The notes: a model not told the origin generated them from the sequence alone. DNA of 64,000 bases from Aliivibrio sp. S3MY1 (GCF_028765575.1 NZ_JARACO010000001.1:124001-188000), one strand, 5' to 3'; shown: positions 1 to 9,146, numbered from the stretch's first letter. Made by a program: numbers and translations.

Positions 1-11
1 TTTTTTACCCT

Positions 12-1178
12 ATGACCAATGTAATTCAAGATTATGCATGGGGAAGTTTCACCTCTATCGAAACCTTATTTGATATAAAAAACACTAGCGACAAGCCACA
101 AGCAGAATTATGGATGGGCACTCACCCAAATGGCTGCTCTACCGTTACCATTAATGGGCAACCAACCTTATTGTCTGAGCTGATCAATCAAGATCAAACC
201 GCTTACTTATCTTCACTAACGGCAGATCACTTTGGTGAGTTACCTTACTTATTCAAAGTATTAGCAGCAGAAAAAGCACTCTCTATTCAGGTTCATCCTA
301 ATAAACAACAAGCGATGGCAGGCTACGATAAAGAAGAACAATCAGGCGTTGCGCTTAATGCCTTTAATCGTAATTATAAAGACAATAATCATAAACCAGA
401 ATTGGTATACGCCTTAACACCTTACAAAGCGATGAATGGCTTTAGAGAATACCAAGAGATCATCAACCTATTTAACCAGATGGATCTGCCTTCTCTTGAA
501 GAAATCATCACACGTTTTGAACAACAACCAAACTCACAAGGCTTAAAATGTTTCTTTAAAGCGATTCTTTCATTAACTGATACCGCAAAAGAATTAGCAT
601 TAACTGAGCTAGGTCACTTCGCCAACAATAATAAACAGAGTGAACTATTTGCTTTAATTGATGATTTATCAATTCAGTACCCAAATGACATTGGCTTATT
701 TACCCCATTAATTCTTAATGTCATTACTCTGCAGCCGGGTGAAGCCATGTACTTAAATGCGTGTACGCCTCATGCTTACATTAATGGGACTGGGCTAGAG
801 ATAATGGCGAACTCAGACAATGTATTGCGCGCAGGGTTAACCCCAAAATTCATGGATATTGATGAGCTTATGGATTGTACAGAGTTTGTAAGCATTCCAG
901 CAGACTCCTTGATTATGCAACCTAACATTATTAATGGAGGGATGAATTACCCTATCCCTGTGAGCGATTTTAAATTCTCAGTATTTGCACCTGCTGATGA
1001 TCTGCCATTAGAAACACACAGCGCAGAGATCTTGTTTGCGATTGATGGTGACATGACATTGAATCACTCAACGGGGGAAACGGTTAACGTACCTAAAGGG
1101 CATTCTATTTTTGTTCCAGCTTACGCGCACCAATACACATTAAAATCTAGCGGGAAAGTGGCAAGAGCGTATAACTAA
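12..1178 (+). CDS. manA: mannose-6-phosphate isomerase, class I (start may lie upstream)
   Basis: Interconverts mannose-6-phosphate and fructose-6-phosphate in the cytoplasm, feeding mannose into glycolysis. The protein aligns by eye with enterobacterial ManA along its length: DYAWGS at the N-terminus, AELWMG, the zinc-site segment SIQVHPNK (Gln93, His95), NHKPELV (Glu130), TPHAY (His254) and NSDNVLRAGLTPK with the catalytic Arg near 273. The frame is open to the left edge of the window (codons for Phe-Tyr-Pro precede this ATG), and other ManA proteins have a few more residues before the YAWGS motif, so the true start may be just outside. A PTS transporter of the fructose/mannose type follows, which suggests a mannose-use cluster. 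Confidence 0.93.
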   Translation: MTNVIQDYAWGSFTSIETLFDIKNTSDKPQAELWMGTHPNGCSTVTINGQPTLLSELINQDQTAYLSSLTADHFGELPYLFKVLAAEKALSIQVHPNKQQAMAGYDKEEQSGVALNAFNRNYKDNNHKPELVYALTPYKAMNGFREYQEIINLFNQMDLPSLEEIITRFEQQPNSQGLKCFFKAILSLTDTAKELALTELGHFANNNKQSELFALIDDLSIQYPNDIGLFTPLILNVITLQPGEAMYLNACTPHAYINGTGLEIMANSDNVLRAGLTPKFMDIDELMDCTEFVSIPADSLIMQPNIINGGMNYPIPVSDFKFSVFAPADDLPLETHSAEILFAIDGDMTLNHSTGETVNVPKGHSIFVPAYAHQYTLKSSGKVARAYN

Positions 1179-1203
1179 CGGTTAGCTCTAAAGATAGAAA
1201 TAC

Positions 1204-1237
1204 GCTGACTTAGCACTGTTGTTAAGTCAGCTTTTTT
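1204..1237 (+). terminator. intrinsic terminator after manA
   Basis: A perfect 9-bp stem GCTGACTTA/TAAGTCAGC (1204-1212 with 1223-1231) encloses a 10-nt loop and is followed by six Ts. It closes manA just before the convergent EIIA gene. Confidence 0.85.
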
Positions 1238-1239
1238 AC

Positions 1240-2025
1240 TTATAACAACTGACACATGGCGTATAGAATCAACGCCTGCAACCCTTTTGGTTGTCTTGTA
1301 TTGACCAAACGTTGGCTAAACTCTTCAGACAGCATATTACGAGTTAAATAGGTCGCGGCCATAATCATAGGCTTGCTTGGTTTTTCAGGCAGAACTAAGG
1401 CAATAATTAAGTTTACCTCTCCCATTTTTGATGCCCAATCCACCGAGTAATCACTACGAATAATTGCAATAGTCGGTTTTTCAACATAAGGAGAAATAAC
1501 ATGAGGTAAGGCGATTTGTTTTGCCATTGCCGTTGATGAGCGCTCTTCTCGCTTTATCAAAGACAGCAACAATTCATCAGACTCTTGTGGGTAAATGAGC
1601 TGCGACAGGCCTTTTAAAATCTCAAATTTAGATAAGGTGGCTTGCGCTTTTACATAATGGAAATCAACTTTGCAATTAGGGGTTAATTGCGGGCGGGTAT
1701 TAACAATCGTTTCTGAGAAATCACACAGTTTATCTGAGGCAACAAAATCAAAGGTAGAAGCAAGTAAGTCAGTCAGAACAAAGTTAGCCCACTCAGCATC
1801 TATTCCTACCGTCACTAATTGGCAAAAATCTCCCGCTCTTAACCCTATTTTTAGCAAACCCAATGGACTTTCGGCATCGCTACTGAGGTTTTGAGTAATA
1901 TTATCGATATATACAAGGCTTTGAAACTTTTTAGCAAGCCGAGTGAGTTGGCTCGCCACTTGAGGTGGTAAGCCTTGCTCTTTGACAAAGAAGGTAATGC
2001 GATAGTCGATAATTGTCGACATCAT
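1240..2025 (-). CDS. PTS EIIA (fructose/mannitol type) fused to a degenerate HPr-like domain
   Basis: Residues about 125-255 form a fructose-family PTS EIIA domain with the phosphorylatable histidine in IALPH (His175). Residues about 9-90 follow the HPr pattern in length and spacing, but the active-site segment GLHTRPA is replaced by GLPPQVA, so the phospho-accepting histidine is absent. The start overlaps the stop of the upstream EIIB gene in a TAATG junction, so the pair is translationally coupled. Together they could complement or regulate the divergent EIIABC permease. The family assignment of the EIIA domain is firm; the HPr relationship rests on motif spacing read by eye and the domain may be regulatory rather than catalytic. 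Confidence 0.8.
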   Translation of the reverse strand: MMSTIIDYRITFFVKEQGLPPQVASQLTRLAKKFQSLVYIDNITQNLSSDAESPLGLLKIGLRAGDFCQLVTVGIDAEWANFVLTDLLASTFDFVASDKLCDFSETIVNTRPQLTPNCKVDFHYVKAQATLSKFEILKGLSQLIYPQESDELLLSLIKREERSSTAMAKQIALPHVISPYVEKPTIAIIRSDYSVDWASKMGEVNLIIALVLPEKPSKPMIMAATYLTRNMLSEEFSQRLVNTRQPKGLQALILYAMCQLL

Positions 2026-2324
2026 TATGAAAGGTGTTTTCTCAAAATAGTGTCTACATCTGTCAGTATAGATTCAATACTGTATTGCTTAGTATTAATG
2101 CCTAAAAAACGACTCTTATTTTCAATTTCGATATCTGATGCAATGATAACAAGATCTGCATTCACAATATCCACAGGTGTGAGTACTTCTTCAACACCCA
2201 TTGCGCCTTGAGTTTCCACTTTGATTGACACGCCCAATTTCGCAGCCGCCTTTTTAAGTACATCAGCTGCCATGTAGGTGTGTGCAATTCCGGTTGGACA
2301 CGCTGTTACTGCCACAATTTTCAT
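2025..2324 (-). CDS. PTS fructose-type EIIB component
   Basis: A 99-residue single-domain EIIB that carries the phosphoryl group on Cys9 in the signature VTACPTGIAHTYMAA. It closely resembles the EIIB domain at the C-terminus of the divergent EIIABC protein (VTACPSGVAHTFLAA), so the two probably arose by duplication. It is the first gene of a two-gene minus-strand unit with the EIIA gene. The 246-bp gap to the divergent transporter (2325-2570) must hold both promoters. Confidence 0.9.
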   Translation of the reverse strand: MKIVAVTACPTGIAHTYMAADVLKKAAAKLGVSIKVETQGAMGVEEVLTPVDIVNADLVIIASDIEIENKSRFLGINTKQYSIESILTDVDTILRKHLS

Positions 2325-2570
2325 GATTTACTCTTAACTGGTAAAAATTCACATAACTCAATGTATTCACAAGATACTAATTTGAATAACAATACATTGG
2401 CTATTTCTCTCTCATTAATCATAAAGTGCTTTAGCATCAATTAATAAGGAGCAAACTCACACTTTATCGCAGAGGGTACAATAATCCAGTAAATGCCTTT
2501 TTTATCCAGTTATTAAAATCCAAAGATCCACTAACATGCCAACAAATTATCGATAAAAAATGGAATCGTT

Positions 2571-4442
2571 ATGAACATCACCTCTCTTATTGACACTAAT
2601 GTTATCTGTTTAGACCTAAAATCAACGTCTAAAGAAAGCATTCTTGAAGAGATGGTTAACATATTAAACGATGCTGGAAAACTATCGAATAAACAACAAT
2701 TTACATCTGATGTTTGGGCGCGAGAAGAGATTGGAAATACAGGTTTTGAAGACGGTATTGCTATCCCTCACGCCAAAAGTACTGCTGTCATTACGCCCTC
2801 TGTCGCTATTGGTATTAGCCGCACAGGTATTGATTATGGTGCTGAGGATGGGCTTCCGTCTGATGTCTTTTTTATGCTTGCATCGACAGATGGTGACGAC
2901 AATCAACACATCGAAGTATTATCGCAAATATCCATTCGATTAATTGAAGATGGCTTTACCGACAAGTTAAAAGCCGCGCAAAGCAAAGAAGAAGCTTTAG
3001 CCTTGTTTACTGATTCAATTCAACCAGAAGAAGCACTGACTTCAACAACCATAGCTGAACCACAAGCTGAAAAAAGTGAACTCTCTCGCGGCTTAGGTCG
3101 TGCTAAAGAACACTTACTCTTTGGCACCTCACACATGATCCCCTTTATTGTTGCCGGTGGAGTTTTACTCTCTTTATCTGTCATGATCTCAGGCCATGGC
3201 GCCGTACCCACAAAAGGGATTTTGGCTGATATCGCACAAATGGGCATTGCTGGATTAACCTTATTTACCGTGGTGCTTGGTGGCTACATCGCTTATTCCA
3301 TTGCTGATAAACCGGGATTAGCTCCAGGAATGATTGGATCTTGGATCGCTGTTCAGCAATACAATACTGGATTTTTAGGGGCAATCATCATTGGTTTTTT
3401 TGCAGGGTTTGTCGTTCGTACATTAAAGCAAATTAAGCTGCCAGAAAGCATGATGTCCCTCGGTTCTATTTTTATCTACCCGCTTATCGGCACCTTCATC
3501 ACTTGCGCTGCGGTTATGTGGGTAATTGGCGCACCAATCGCTAATACCATGACGCTGCTAAATGAATGGCTTGCAAGTATGGCGGGTTCAGGAAAAGTGG
3601 TTTTAGGCGCAATTCTTGGCGCAATGGCGGCCTTTGATATGGGAGGGCCAATCAATAAAGTCGCTACCCTATTTGCTCAAACTCAAGTGAATACGCAACC
3701 TTGGTTAATGGGCGGTGTCGGTATTGCGATTTGTACCCCACCATTAGGCATGGCGTTAGCGACCTTTCTATCCCCTAAAAAATTCAAACGTGAAGAGCGT
3801 GAAGCAGGCAAAGCCGCAGGGATTATGGGAATGATTGGCATTACTGAGGGCGCAATTCCATTTGCAGCGGCCGATCCTGCTCGTGTTATCCCAGCTATCG
3901 TGGCCGGTGGTATTGTTGGTAACGTAACTGGATTTTTGTTTAACGTATTAAATCATGCACCATGGGGCGGCTGGATTGTATTACCCGTTGTTGATGGGAA
4001 GTTTGGTTATGTGGTTGGTACGCTACTGGGTGCATTAACCACCGCACTGATTGTTATTTCATTAAAGAAAAATGCCGTAGAAGATGAGGATAAAGAGATC
4101 CGTGAACTTATCTTAACTGCTGTAAAAAATGAAGGTGAGGCTGATGTTTTAGCAGTGACAGCCTGTCCATCAGGAGTTGCTCATACCTTCCTTGCAGCCA
4201 AGAGTTTAGAAAAAGCCGCACAACGATTAGGCATTAAAATAAAGGTCGAAACTCAAGGGGCAGATGGCATTAATAACCGCATTACCCCGCTGGATATTAA
4301 AAATGCTAAATTGGTTATCTTTGCTCATGATGTTGCAATCAAAGAACCGCTTAGATTTGCAGGAAAACGTACTCTAGATATCAGTACTAAAGATGCTATG
4401 TATAATGGTGAAGCATTACTTAAATCAAATTTAGTCAATTAA
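2571..4442 (+). CDS. PTS fructose/mannose-type EIIABC transporter
   Basis: A complete three-domain permease that imports and phosphorylates a hexose. EIIA occupies about residues 1-145 with phospho-histidine His67 in GIAIPHAKS. EIIC spans about 170-500 with many hydrophobic segments and the stretch FDMGGPINKVA typical of the fructose family. EIIB is C-terminal with Cys532 in VTACPSGVAHTFL. The nearby manA and the split EIIA/EIIB genes make mannose the most likely substrate; fructose is the alternative. No regulator gene of its own is present in the window. Confidence 0.9.
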   Translation: MNITSLIDTNVICLDLKSTSKESILEEMVNILNDAGKLSNKQQFTSDVWAREEIGNTGFEDGIAIPHAKSTAVITPSVAIGISRTGIDYGAEDGLPSDVFFMLASTDGDDNQHIEVLSQISIRLIEDGFTDKLKAAQSKEEALALFTDSIQPEEALTSTTIAEPQAEKSELSRGLGRAKEHLLFGTSHMIPFIVAGGVLLSLSVMISGHGAVPTKGILADIAQMGIAGLTLFTVVLGGYIAYSIADKPGLAPGMIGSWIAVQQYNTGFLGAIIIGFFAGFVVRTLKQIKLPESMMSLGSIFIYPLIGTFITCAAVMWVIGAPIANTMTLLNEWLASMAGSGKVVLGAILGAMAAFDMGGPINKVATLFAQTQVNTQPWLMGGVGIAICTPPLGMALATFLSPKKFKREEREAGKAAGIMGMIGITEGAIPFAAADPARVIPAIVAGGIVGNVTGFLFNVLNHAPWGGWIVLPVVDGKFGYVVGTLLGALTTALIVISLKKNAVEDEDKEIRELILTAVKNEGEADVLAVTACPSGVAHTFLAAKSLEKAAQRLGIKIKVETQGADGINNRITPLDIKNAKLVIFAHDVAIKEPLRFAGKRTLDISTKDAMYNGEALLKSNLVN

Positions 4443-4871
4443 ATTTATATTCGTTTTAAAGTTCATCAAGCTAAATAATTGCATTTCTAAATTGCATTTC
4501 ACTTAGCAAATTGATTCCTATTATGAAATTATCGTCTATTTATTGTTTATCATTGTAAATAAACAATACACTCCCTCAAAACCTTAAAGCCCACAAACAA
4601 CTGATAATATTATATTTTATTTATTTACAGACTCAATCTGACCTATTAAACACTTTTCGGCATACATATTGCGTGATGATATTAACTTGAAGAAAACGGT
4701 ATGTTTAATGAATTAAAAAATACTATCCGTAGCATTGCTTTACTATAAAGTCAGTTGAGCTTGCTTAGTAACAAATTCTAGTTGTTTTTATTTACCGAAT
4801 AATTTCAAGTCAATGTATCTATTCATTGTTTTGAGGGTATTTCCTCATTCAAATAAACGTAGAGGCTTATT
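4443..4871. other. 429-bp gap before the LruC gene
   Basis: No convincing gene is visible. There is a perfect AT-rich inverted repeat with 10-bp arms (4541-4550 and 4559-4568, TATTGTTTAT/ATAAACAATA, 8-nt loop) that lacks a T-run and could be an operator rather than a terminator. A 15-codon reading frame at 4701-4748 follows an A-rich Shine-Dalgarno-like stretch but cannot be supported further. The gap probably holds the promoter of the LruC gene. Confidence 0.4.
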
Positions 4872-6983
4872 ATGAAATATAAACAGCTTTTTTCTCTTAT
4901 CGCGTTTACTTTAGCAAGCGCGCCCATCTACGCAACCACTGTAGATTTGGATTTTTCTAATCATATAGAATCCACCAATCTAACTAACAGCTTCGGCCCC
5001 TCGTTCGATGGTCCTGTAATGCATTTTCTCAATGTCGGTATCCACAATGGTAAAACTATTGATGCTAAAATAAGTAGTCGAATCATTGGTGACGCAACCT
5101 TTTTATATCACACTCCAAATTATAAGGAAGGAGCAACACAACCTAGTGGCGATATAGGTTTCCTTTATCAAACTAACTCACCAGGCCCTGCGGGTCTTAT
5201 TTATACTTTTGAATTTTACGATGGGACCGATGGGCTATCTGGCACATTTTCAATCCCCTACACTATTCCTGAGTTTGAAATGATTGGCTACGATATAGAT
5301 GGTGAGCCCGTTCAATCAGAGCAAGTCCGTGTATACAAAAACGAAGGTTTCTATAGCTACCAAACAGGTTCTCTAGGAGCCAGCCTCACAGCAGAAGAAA
5401 GCCCTGATGGACTCTCTGTTTTATTCACAGGTCCAGGTACAAACTACAATGAAACTGACACATCAGGCGCAGTAAAATTTACTTATAAAAATACGTCTAT
5501 TGTAACACTTCAGTTTGAGACCGTTACCGCGAATAACAGCCCTTTACCAAACCCAATTTTCTCTGCTTTTGATGGTAACTGGGATATTGATGATTTTGTT
5601 CCACCGATTGGTAGTTCTGATGAATCTGATTTTGGTGATGCTCCTGATAGCTACAACACACTTAAATCAAATAATGGGGCTGAACATGCTATGACCAGTA
5701 ACGTATATCTAGGCAGCAGTATTGATGCTGATACCGATGGTCAACCAGGTATTGCATCAAATGGTGATGATCTTGATGTTAATGGTAATGATGATGACGG
5801 TATTACCATTTTAACTAGTTTGGAAAAAGGACTTGATTCTCTAATTAATGTAACTGTTACAGGTAGTGGTTATTTACAAGCTTGGGCTGACTGGGATATG
5901 AGTGGTTCTTTTGATGCAGGAGAACAAATATTAACCAACCATCCAGTAGTTAATGGCTTACAAGTTGTACCGATTAGAGTGAGTGATAGTGCTATCGTTG
6001 GCTCAGTACAGACTCGTTTCCGTTTATCTACTAACCCTAACATACCAAGCTCTGGTTATGTTGGTGATGGGGAAGTCGAAGATTATGTATTTAACGTAAC
6101 AGATCCAGGAACAACAATTCAGCATTCCGGCTATTACACCGCAGCCTTTGAGGATAATTGGCCTGAAATTGGTGATTTCGACTTAAATGACGTAGTTGCT
6201 TACTACCGTACTACCATTGTAAGTAAAGACGACCAAGTTCTACGATTTGATCTTACTGGTACTATAATGGCATACGGTGCTTCTTATGGTAATGGATTAG
6301 GTTGGAAACTGAATGGTTTCTCCGAATCTGATATTAATCTTCCATTAGCTCGCTTAGAAAAAAATGGCGTCACTCGAGCGAATATTTCACCGTTTACAGG
6401 TGAGGATAAAAGTATCGCTTCTCCAGGCGGAGATCTCATTGTTGTAGCATCACTAAATTTACGTGATGACATCATCATTAATGAAGAGTGTAAATTTCAC
6501 CGCACCAATCCATATTGTAGTGCTTCATTAGAATCTGAACAAATGACCTTTAGTATCTCTCTGCCTTTCAATGATGGTAGTGAGCCAAGCGTTAGTTCAT
6601 TATTACCATTAAATGGTGCAGATCCATTCATCTTTGCCGCTGGCTATGGACTGTATCATGGTAATAGTTTCTCTACCGCACCTGGTAAAGATCTAGAAAT
6701 TCATACCGCAGGCTTTCCTCCAACTACACGAGGAACTCTGGTCAGTAGTTTCTACGGTATCGCTCAGGATGATTCAGATCCTGCCATTAGTAAATATTAC
6801 CGTACAACAGGTAATCTACCGTGGGGTATCTTGATTTCATCACCTTGGAATCATCCTTCAGAGTATATTGATGTTGGTGATGCTTATCCCGATTTTGCAG
6901 AATGGGCAACCTCAGGAGGTATTGATAAACCAACTTGGTACCTAAACCCTAATGCTAGTGAAACTTGGTCAACTGCTGACTAA
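4872..6983 (+). CDS. secreted LruC-domain protein with GEVED motif
   Basis: A 703-residue exported protein. The N-terminus is a signal peptide cut near YAT (about residue 21). The middle (about 255-415) is rich in Asp and Asn and ends with the GEVEDY motif, typical of the GEVED domain of surface proteins. The C-terminal part, beginning near FEDNWPEIGDFDLNDVV, matches the LruC domain, first named from a Leptospira protein and found in vibrios. The many DADTDG/NGDD stretches suggest calcium binding. The start is supported by AGAGG eight bases upstream. It is followed at 12 bp by a small lipoprotein gene, so the two are probably one operon. The molecular role is unknown; surface adhesion or matrix function is a guess. 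Confidence 0.75.
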   Translation: MKYKQLFSLIAFTLASAPIYATTVDLDFSNHIESTNLTNSFGPSFDGPVMHFLNVGIHNGKTIDAKISSRIIGDATFLYHTPNYKEGATQPSGDIGFLYQTNSPGPAGLIYTFEFYDGTDGLSGTFSIPYTIPEFEMIGYDIDGEPVQSEQVRVYKNEGFYSYQTGSLGASLTAEESPDGLSVLFTGPGTNYNETDTSGAVKFTYKNTSIVTLQFETVTANNSPLPNPIFSAFDGNWDIDDFVPPIGSSDESDFGDAPDSYNTLKSNNGAEHAMTSNVYLGSSIDADTDGQPGIASNGDDLDVNGNDDDGITILTSLEKGLDSLINVTVTGSGYLQAWADWDMSGSFDAGEQILTNHPVVNGLQVVPIRVSDSAIVGSVQTRFRLSTNPNIPSSGYVGDGEVEDYVFNVTDPGTTIQHSGYYTAAFEDNWPEIGDFDLNDVVAYYRTTIVSKDDQVLRFDLTGTIMAYGASYGNGLGWKLNGFSESDINLPLARLEKNGVTRANISPFTGEDKSIASPGGDLIVVASLNLRDDIIINEECKFHRTNPYCSASLESEQMTFSISLPFNDGSEPSVSSLLPLNGADPFIFAAGYGLYHGNSFSTAPGKDLEIHTAGFPPTTRGTLVSSFYGIAQDDSDPAISKYYRTTGNLPWGILISSPWNHPSEYIDVGDAYPDFAEWATSGGIDKPTWYLNPNASETWSTAD

Positions 6984-6995
6984 CACGGAGGATTT

Positions 6996-7451
6996 ATGAA
7001 AAGAATTAATTTATTACTGAGCATTGCTGCCCTAGTTGTTATCACTGCTTGTAGTGATTCTGGATCTGGTTCTTCTTCCCCAGGCTCTACGGCTCCATCC
7101 TCAAGCGCAACACCTGATACTAAAGACGGGATAAGAACAAGTGAATTATCGATACCTGAAGGCTTTAATTTTGCGACAGAACGAGAAGTTTCTATCACCC
7201 TTTCTGTTGCAAATTCTCAAAGTGATCGAGGGTTTATGTCTCTCTACAGTGAGTTCAATGAAGGGACTGTAGATTACACATCCCAATTTATTTTGACGCC
7301 AATGAATGATAAAACAGAGCTTAAAACGACGGTAATGCTCCCTAACCATGTTGATAAAATTTGGGTTGAAGTTTGGTATCCTTCAGCATTAGGTCATGAG
7401 ATCACTCAGTCTATAGATATAGTAAACAATACTGTTAATAAAGTACTATAA
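6996..7451 (+). CDS. small lipoprotein paired with the LruC protein
   Basis: A 151-residue protein with a lipoprotein signal ending in VITACSDS, a Ser/Gly/Pro-rich linker (about residues 20-45) and a globular region of about 100 residues that I do not recognise. A strong CGGAGG ribosome site lies eight bases before the start. The tight spacing behind the LruC gene and the shared terminator suggest that the two products act together in the envelope. It has no recognisable catalytic motif. Confidence 0.65.
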   Translation: MKRINLLLSIAALVVITACSDSGSGSSSPGSTAPSSSATPDTKDGIRTSELSIPEGFNFATEREVSITLSVANSQSDRGFMSLYSEFNEGTVDYTSQFILTPMNDKTELKTTVMLPNHVDKIWVEVWYPSALGHEITQSIDIVNNTVNKVL

Positions 7452-7478
7452 ACTATAGAACAACCTTATACCTAACTA

Positions 7479-7512
7479 ATGCCAGTCAGTTAATCTGACT
7501 GGCATTTTATTT
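7479..7512 (+). terminator. terminator of the LruC operon
   Basis: A perfect 11-bp stem ATGCCAGTCAG/CTGACTGGCAT (7479-7489 and 7495-7505) with a 5-nt loop is followed by a T-rich tail. It lies between the lipoprotein gene and the convergent brnQ. Confidence 0.85.
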
Positions 7513-7537
7513 TTCCAACAAGGTCTATTTATAGGGA

Positions 7538-8854
7538 CTAATTATTTATCACCACACGCTTTGGCATTGCTCTACTGAAGGCTTTATTAACAAAGATAGT
7601 AATAAATACAGGAAGCAACCAAGAAGTATGGGAAGCATACAACGGCAACCATTGCTCACAAAACGCGTTCATGCCCTCTGGTAATTTATCCAAAATATGC
7701 AACGCATCAATCGTACCAAACAGAGCGGCGATACATACTACCGTGGTGTGGCTCATTGAAATCGTAGGCTTGTCTATGCTTGTTTTCTCTGGCATCAAGA
7801 TCATCGCAATGATAAGCGCAATAGCAATAGGACATAAGATCAGAATGGCAGGCAAACTGACCTCTATAATCGTCTCTAACCCTACGTTTGAAATGATCGC
7901 CGTTAATACCATAATAACGGTAGCACTCACTTTAAATGTGATGCCGTAAGTATTTTTGTAGTACTCAGAGTTCGCATTGGTTAAGCCGATCGTAGTCGTT
8001 AAACACGCCATTAAGGTAATGGCGGCCAATAGAAGCTGACCTAATACCCCAAACTCCCCTGCTGCATAACGCGTTAAGATCTCACCACCATTACTCGCAC
8101 TTGGTGCAATCTCAGACGAGGTTGAACCTAAATAGCCCATTGCTAAGTAACATAATGACATTAATACAGAGTAAATAACGGCAATGCGTAACGTGTAGTA
8201 AGAAATGGCTTTTTTGCTCTCAACGCCTTTGCTACGAATAGTTTGGATAATCACCCAACCAAAGGCTACCGCTGCGATGGCATCCAATGTCATATAACCT
8301 TGAATTAACCCATTTACCGCAGGCGCTTGCTCATAAATCTCAATCGCTTGGCTTGGAGAACCTAATGGATTTAATAATGCAGCAACCACCAATATAGTTA
8401 GCATGCCAATTAACGCTGGTGTCATGATTTTACCAATATAATCCACTAATTTACCCGGTTTTAATGCTAACCATAACGTCAGAGCACAGAATAAAGCAGA
8501 GAATACCATTAACCCATTACCTGAATAGAAAGGCTTAATGCCCATTTCATAAGCAACAGTAACAGCACGAGGCAATACAAACGCAGGACCCAATGTGGTT
8601 AATACCAAGAACCAGAATGAACGGTCCATCCACTTTGGTAAGGCTGATGTCAGCTTATCTGCAGAAGATAAACGGCCTAACACGACCAAAGTAATCGCCG
8701 GAAGACCAACAGCAGTTAATAGAAAGCCACCAATCGCGATAAGCCAATGCTCACCCGCTTGCTGTGCCATCAAGGGTGGATAGATTAAGTTACCTGCACC
8801 AAGAAAGAGTGCAAATGTCATAAAGCCGATAGCGGCGAGATCTCTTCTGTTCAA
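7538..8854 (-). CDS. brnQ: branched-chain amino acid transporter BrnQ (TTG start)
   Basis: A 438-residue inner-membrane carrier of the LIVCS family, importing leucine, isoleucine and valine with sodium or protons. The N-terminus GFMTFALFLGAGNLIYPP is diagnostic and about 12 hydrophobic segments follow. The start is TTG (8854-8852): an AAAGG Shine-Dalgarno lies eight bases upstream, an in-frame stop just beyond excludes a longer protein, and the nearby ATG at 8861 is in another frame. A valine-rich 31-residue leader peptide is encoded upstream on the same strand, pointing to control by charged Val/Ile tRNA. Confidence 0.92.
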   Translation of the reverse strand: MNRRDLAAIGFMTFALFLGAGNLIYPPLMAQQAGEHWLIAIGGFLLTAVGLPAITLVVLGRLSSADKLTSALPKWMDRSFWFLVLTTLGPAFVLPRAVTVAYEMGIKPFYSGNGLMVFSALFCALTLWLALKPGKLVDYIGKIMTPALIGMLTILVVAALLNPLGSPSQAIEIYEQAPAVNGLIQGYMTLDAIAAVAFGWVIIQTIRSKGVESKKAISYYTLRIAVIYSVLMSLCYLAMGYLGSTSSEIAPSASNGGEILTRYAAGEFGVLGQLLLAAITLMACLTTTIGLTNANSEYYKNTYGITFKVSATVIMVLTAIISNVGLETIIEVSLPAILILCPIAIALIIAMILMPEKTSIDKPTISMSHTTVVCIAALFGTIDALHILDKLPEGMNAFCEQWLPLYASHTSWLLPVFITIFVNKAFSRAMPKRVVINN

Positions 8855-8933
8855 ACGACATACCTTTTATAAAATGAAACAGGGTATCAATTTGGCTAGA
8901 AGATGATAAAGAAAGGGTCTTAGTTATCCGCCA

Positions 8934-8963
8934 GCCTAACTGACGAATAACAAAATCGTCAGT
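8934..8963 (-). promoter_or_regulatory. attenuator-like hairpin between the leader peptide and brnQ
   Basis: Directly after the leader stop codon, the minus strand can form ACTGACGA/TCGTCAGT (8963-8956 with 8946-8939, 9-nt loop). The same ACTGAC sequence also occurs inside the leader (9025-9020) and could pair instead with GTCAGT of the hairpin's 3' arm. A further weak hairpin AGTTA/TAACT shares bases with that arm. Such mutually exclusive pairings are typical of attenuators, but no U-run follows, so control could be translational or Rho-dependent. Confidence 0.45.
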
Positions 8964-8964
8964 A

Positions 8965-9060
8965 TCAGTTAATGACAACGACGACAGAGACAAGTGCATA
9001 AGCATGATGCTTAGAAGCAGTCAGTAACGCTGCTTGATGTTTTTTGATGCCTGTAGACAT
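8965..9060 (-). CDS. valine-rich leader peptide of brnQ
   Basis: A 31-codon frame starts with ATG at 9060 and stops with TGA at 8965-8967. Its end reads YALVSVVVVIN: five valines and one isoleucine in eight codons, the same kind of run seen in the ilvGMEDA and ilvBN leader peptides of enterobacteria. It is followed at once by an inverted repeat and then brnQ about 110 bp downstream. The ribosome site is weak (TAGAG about ten bases upstream). The codon run and position make a ribosome-stalling sensor for Val/Ile supply the best explanation; this is inference, but chance production of VSVVVVI at this place is unlikely. Confidence 0.65.
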   Translation of the reverse strand: MSTGIKKHQAALLTASKHHAYALVSVVVVIN

Positions 9061-9146
9061 AACTTACACACTCTAGAAAAAATAATTATCCTTAAGCTAA
9101 AGGAATTACCTAAGATTGTAAAGCCTAATTATAACTTTGTTAATTA

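Noticed and set aside
4701-4748. A 15-codon frame with an A-rich upstream stretch
   Set aside because: Too short to support without conservation; mentioned only as part of the gap.
8790-9005. A 71-codon minus-strand frame overlapping the brnQ start, with a Leu-rich N-terminus
   Set aside because: It runs into brnQ in another frame; the brnQ start and the valine-rich leader explain the region better.
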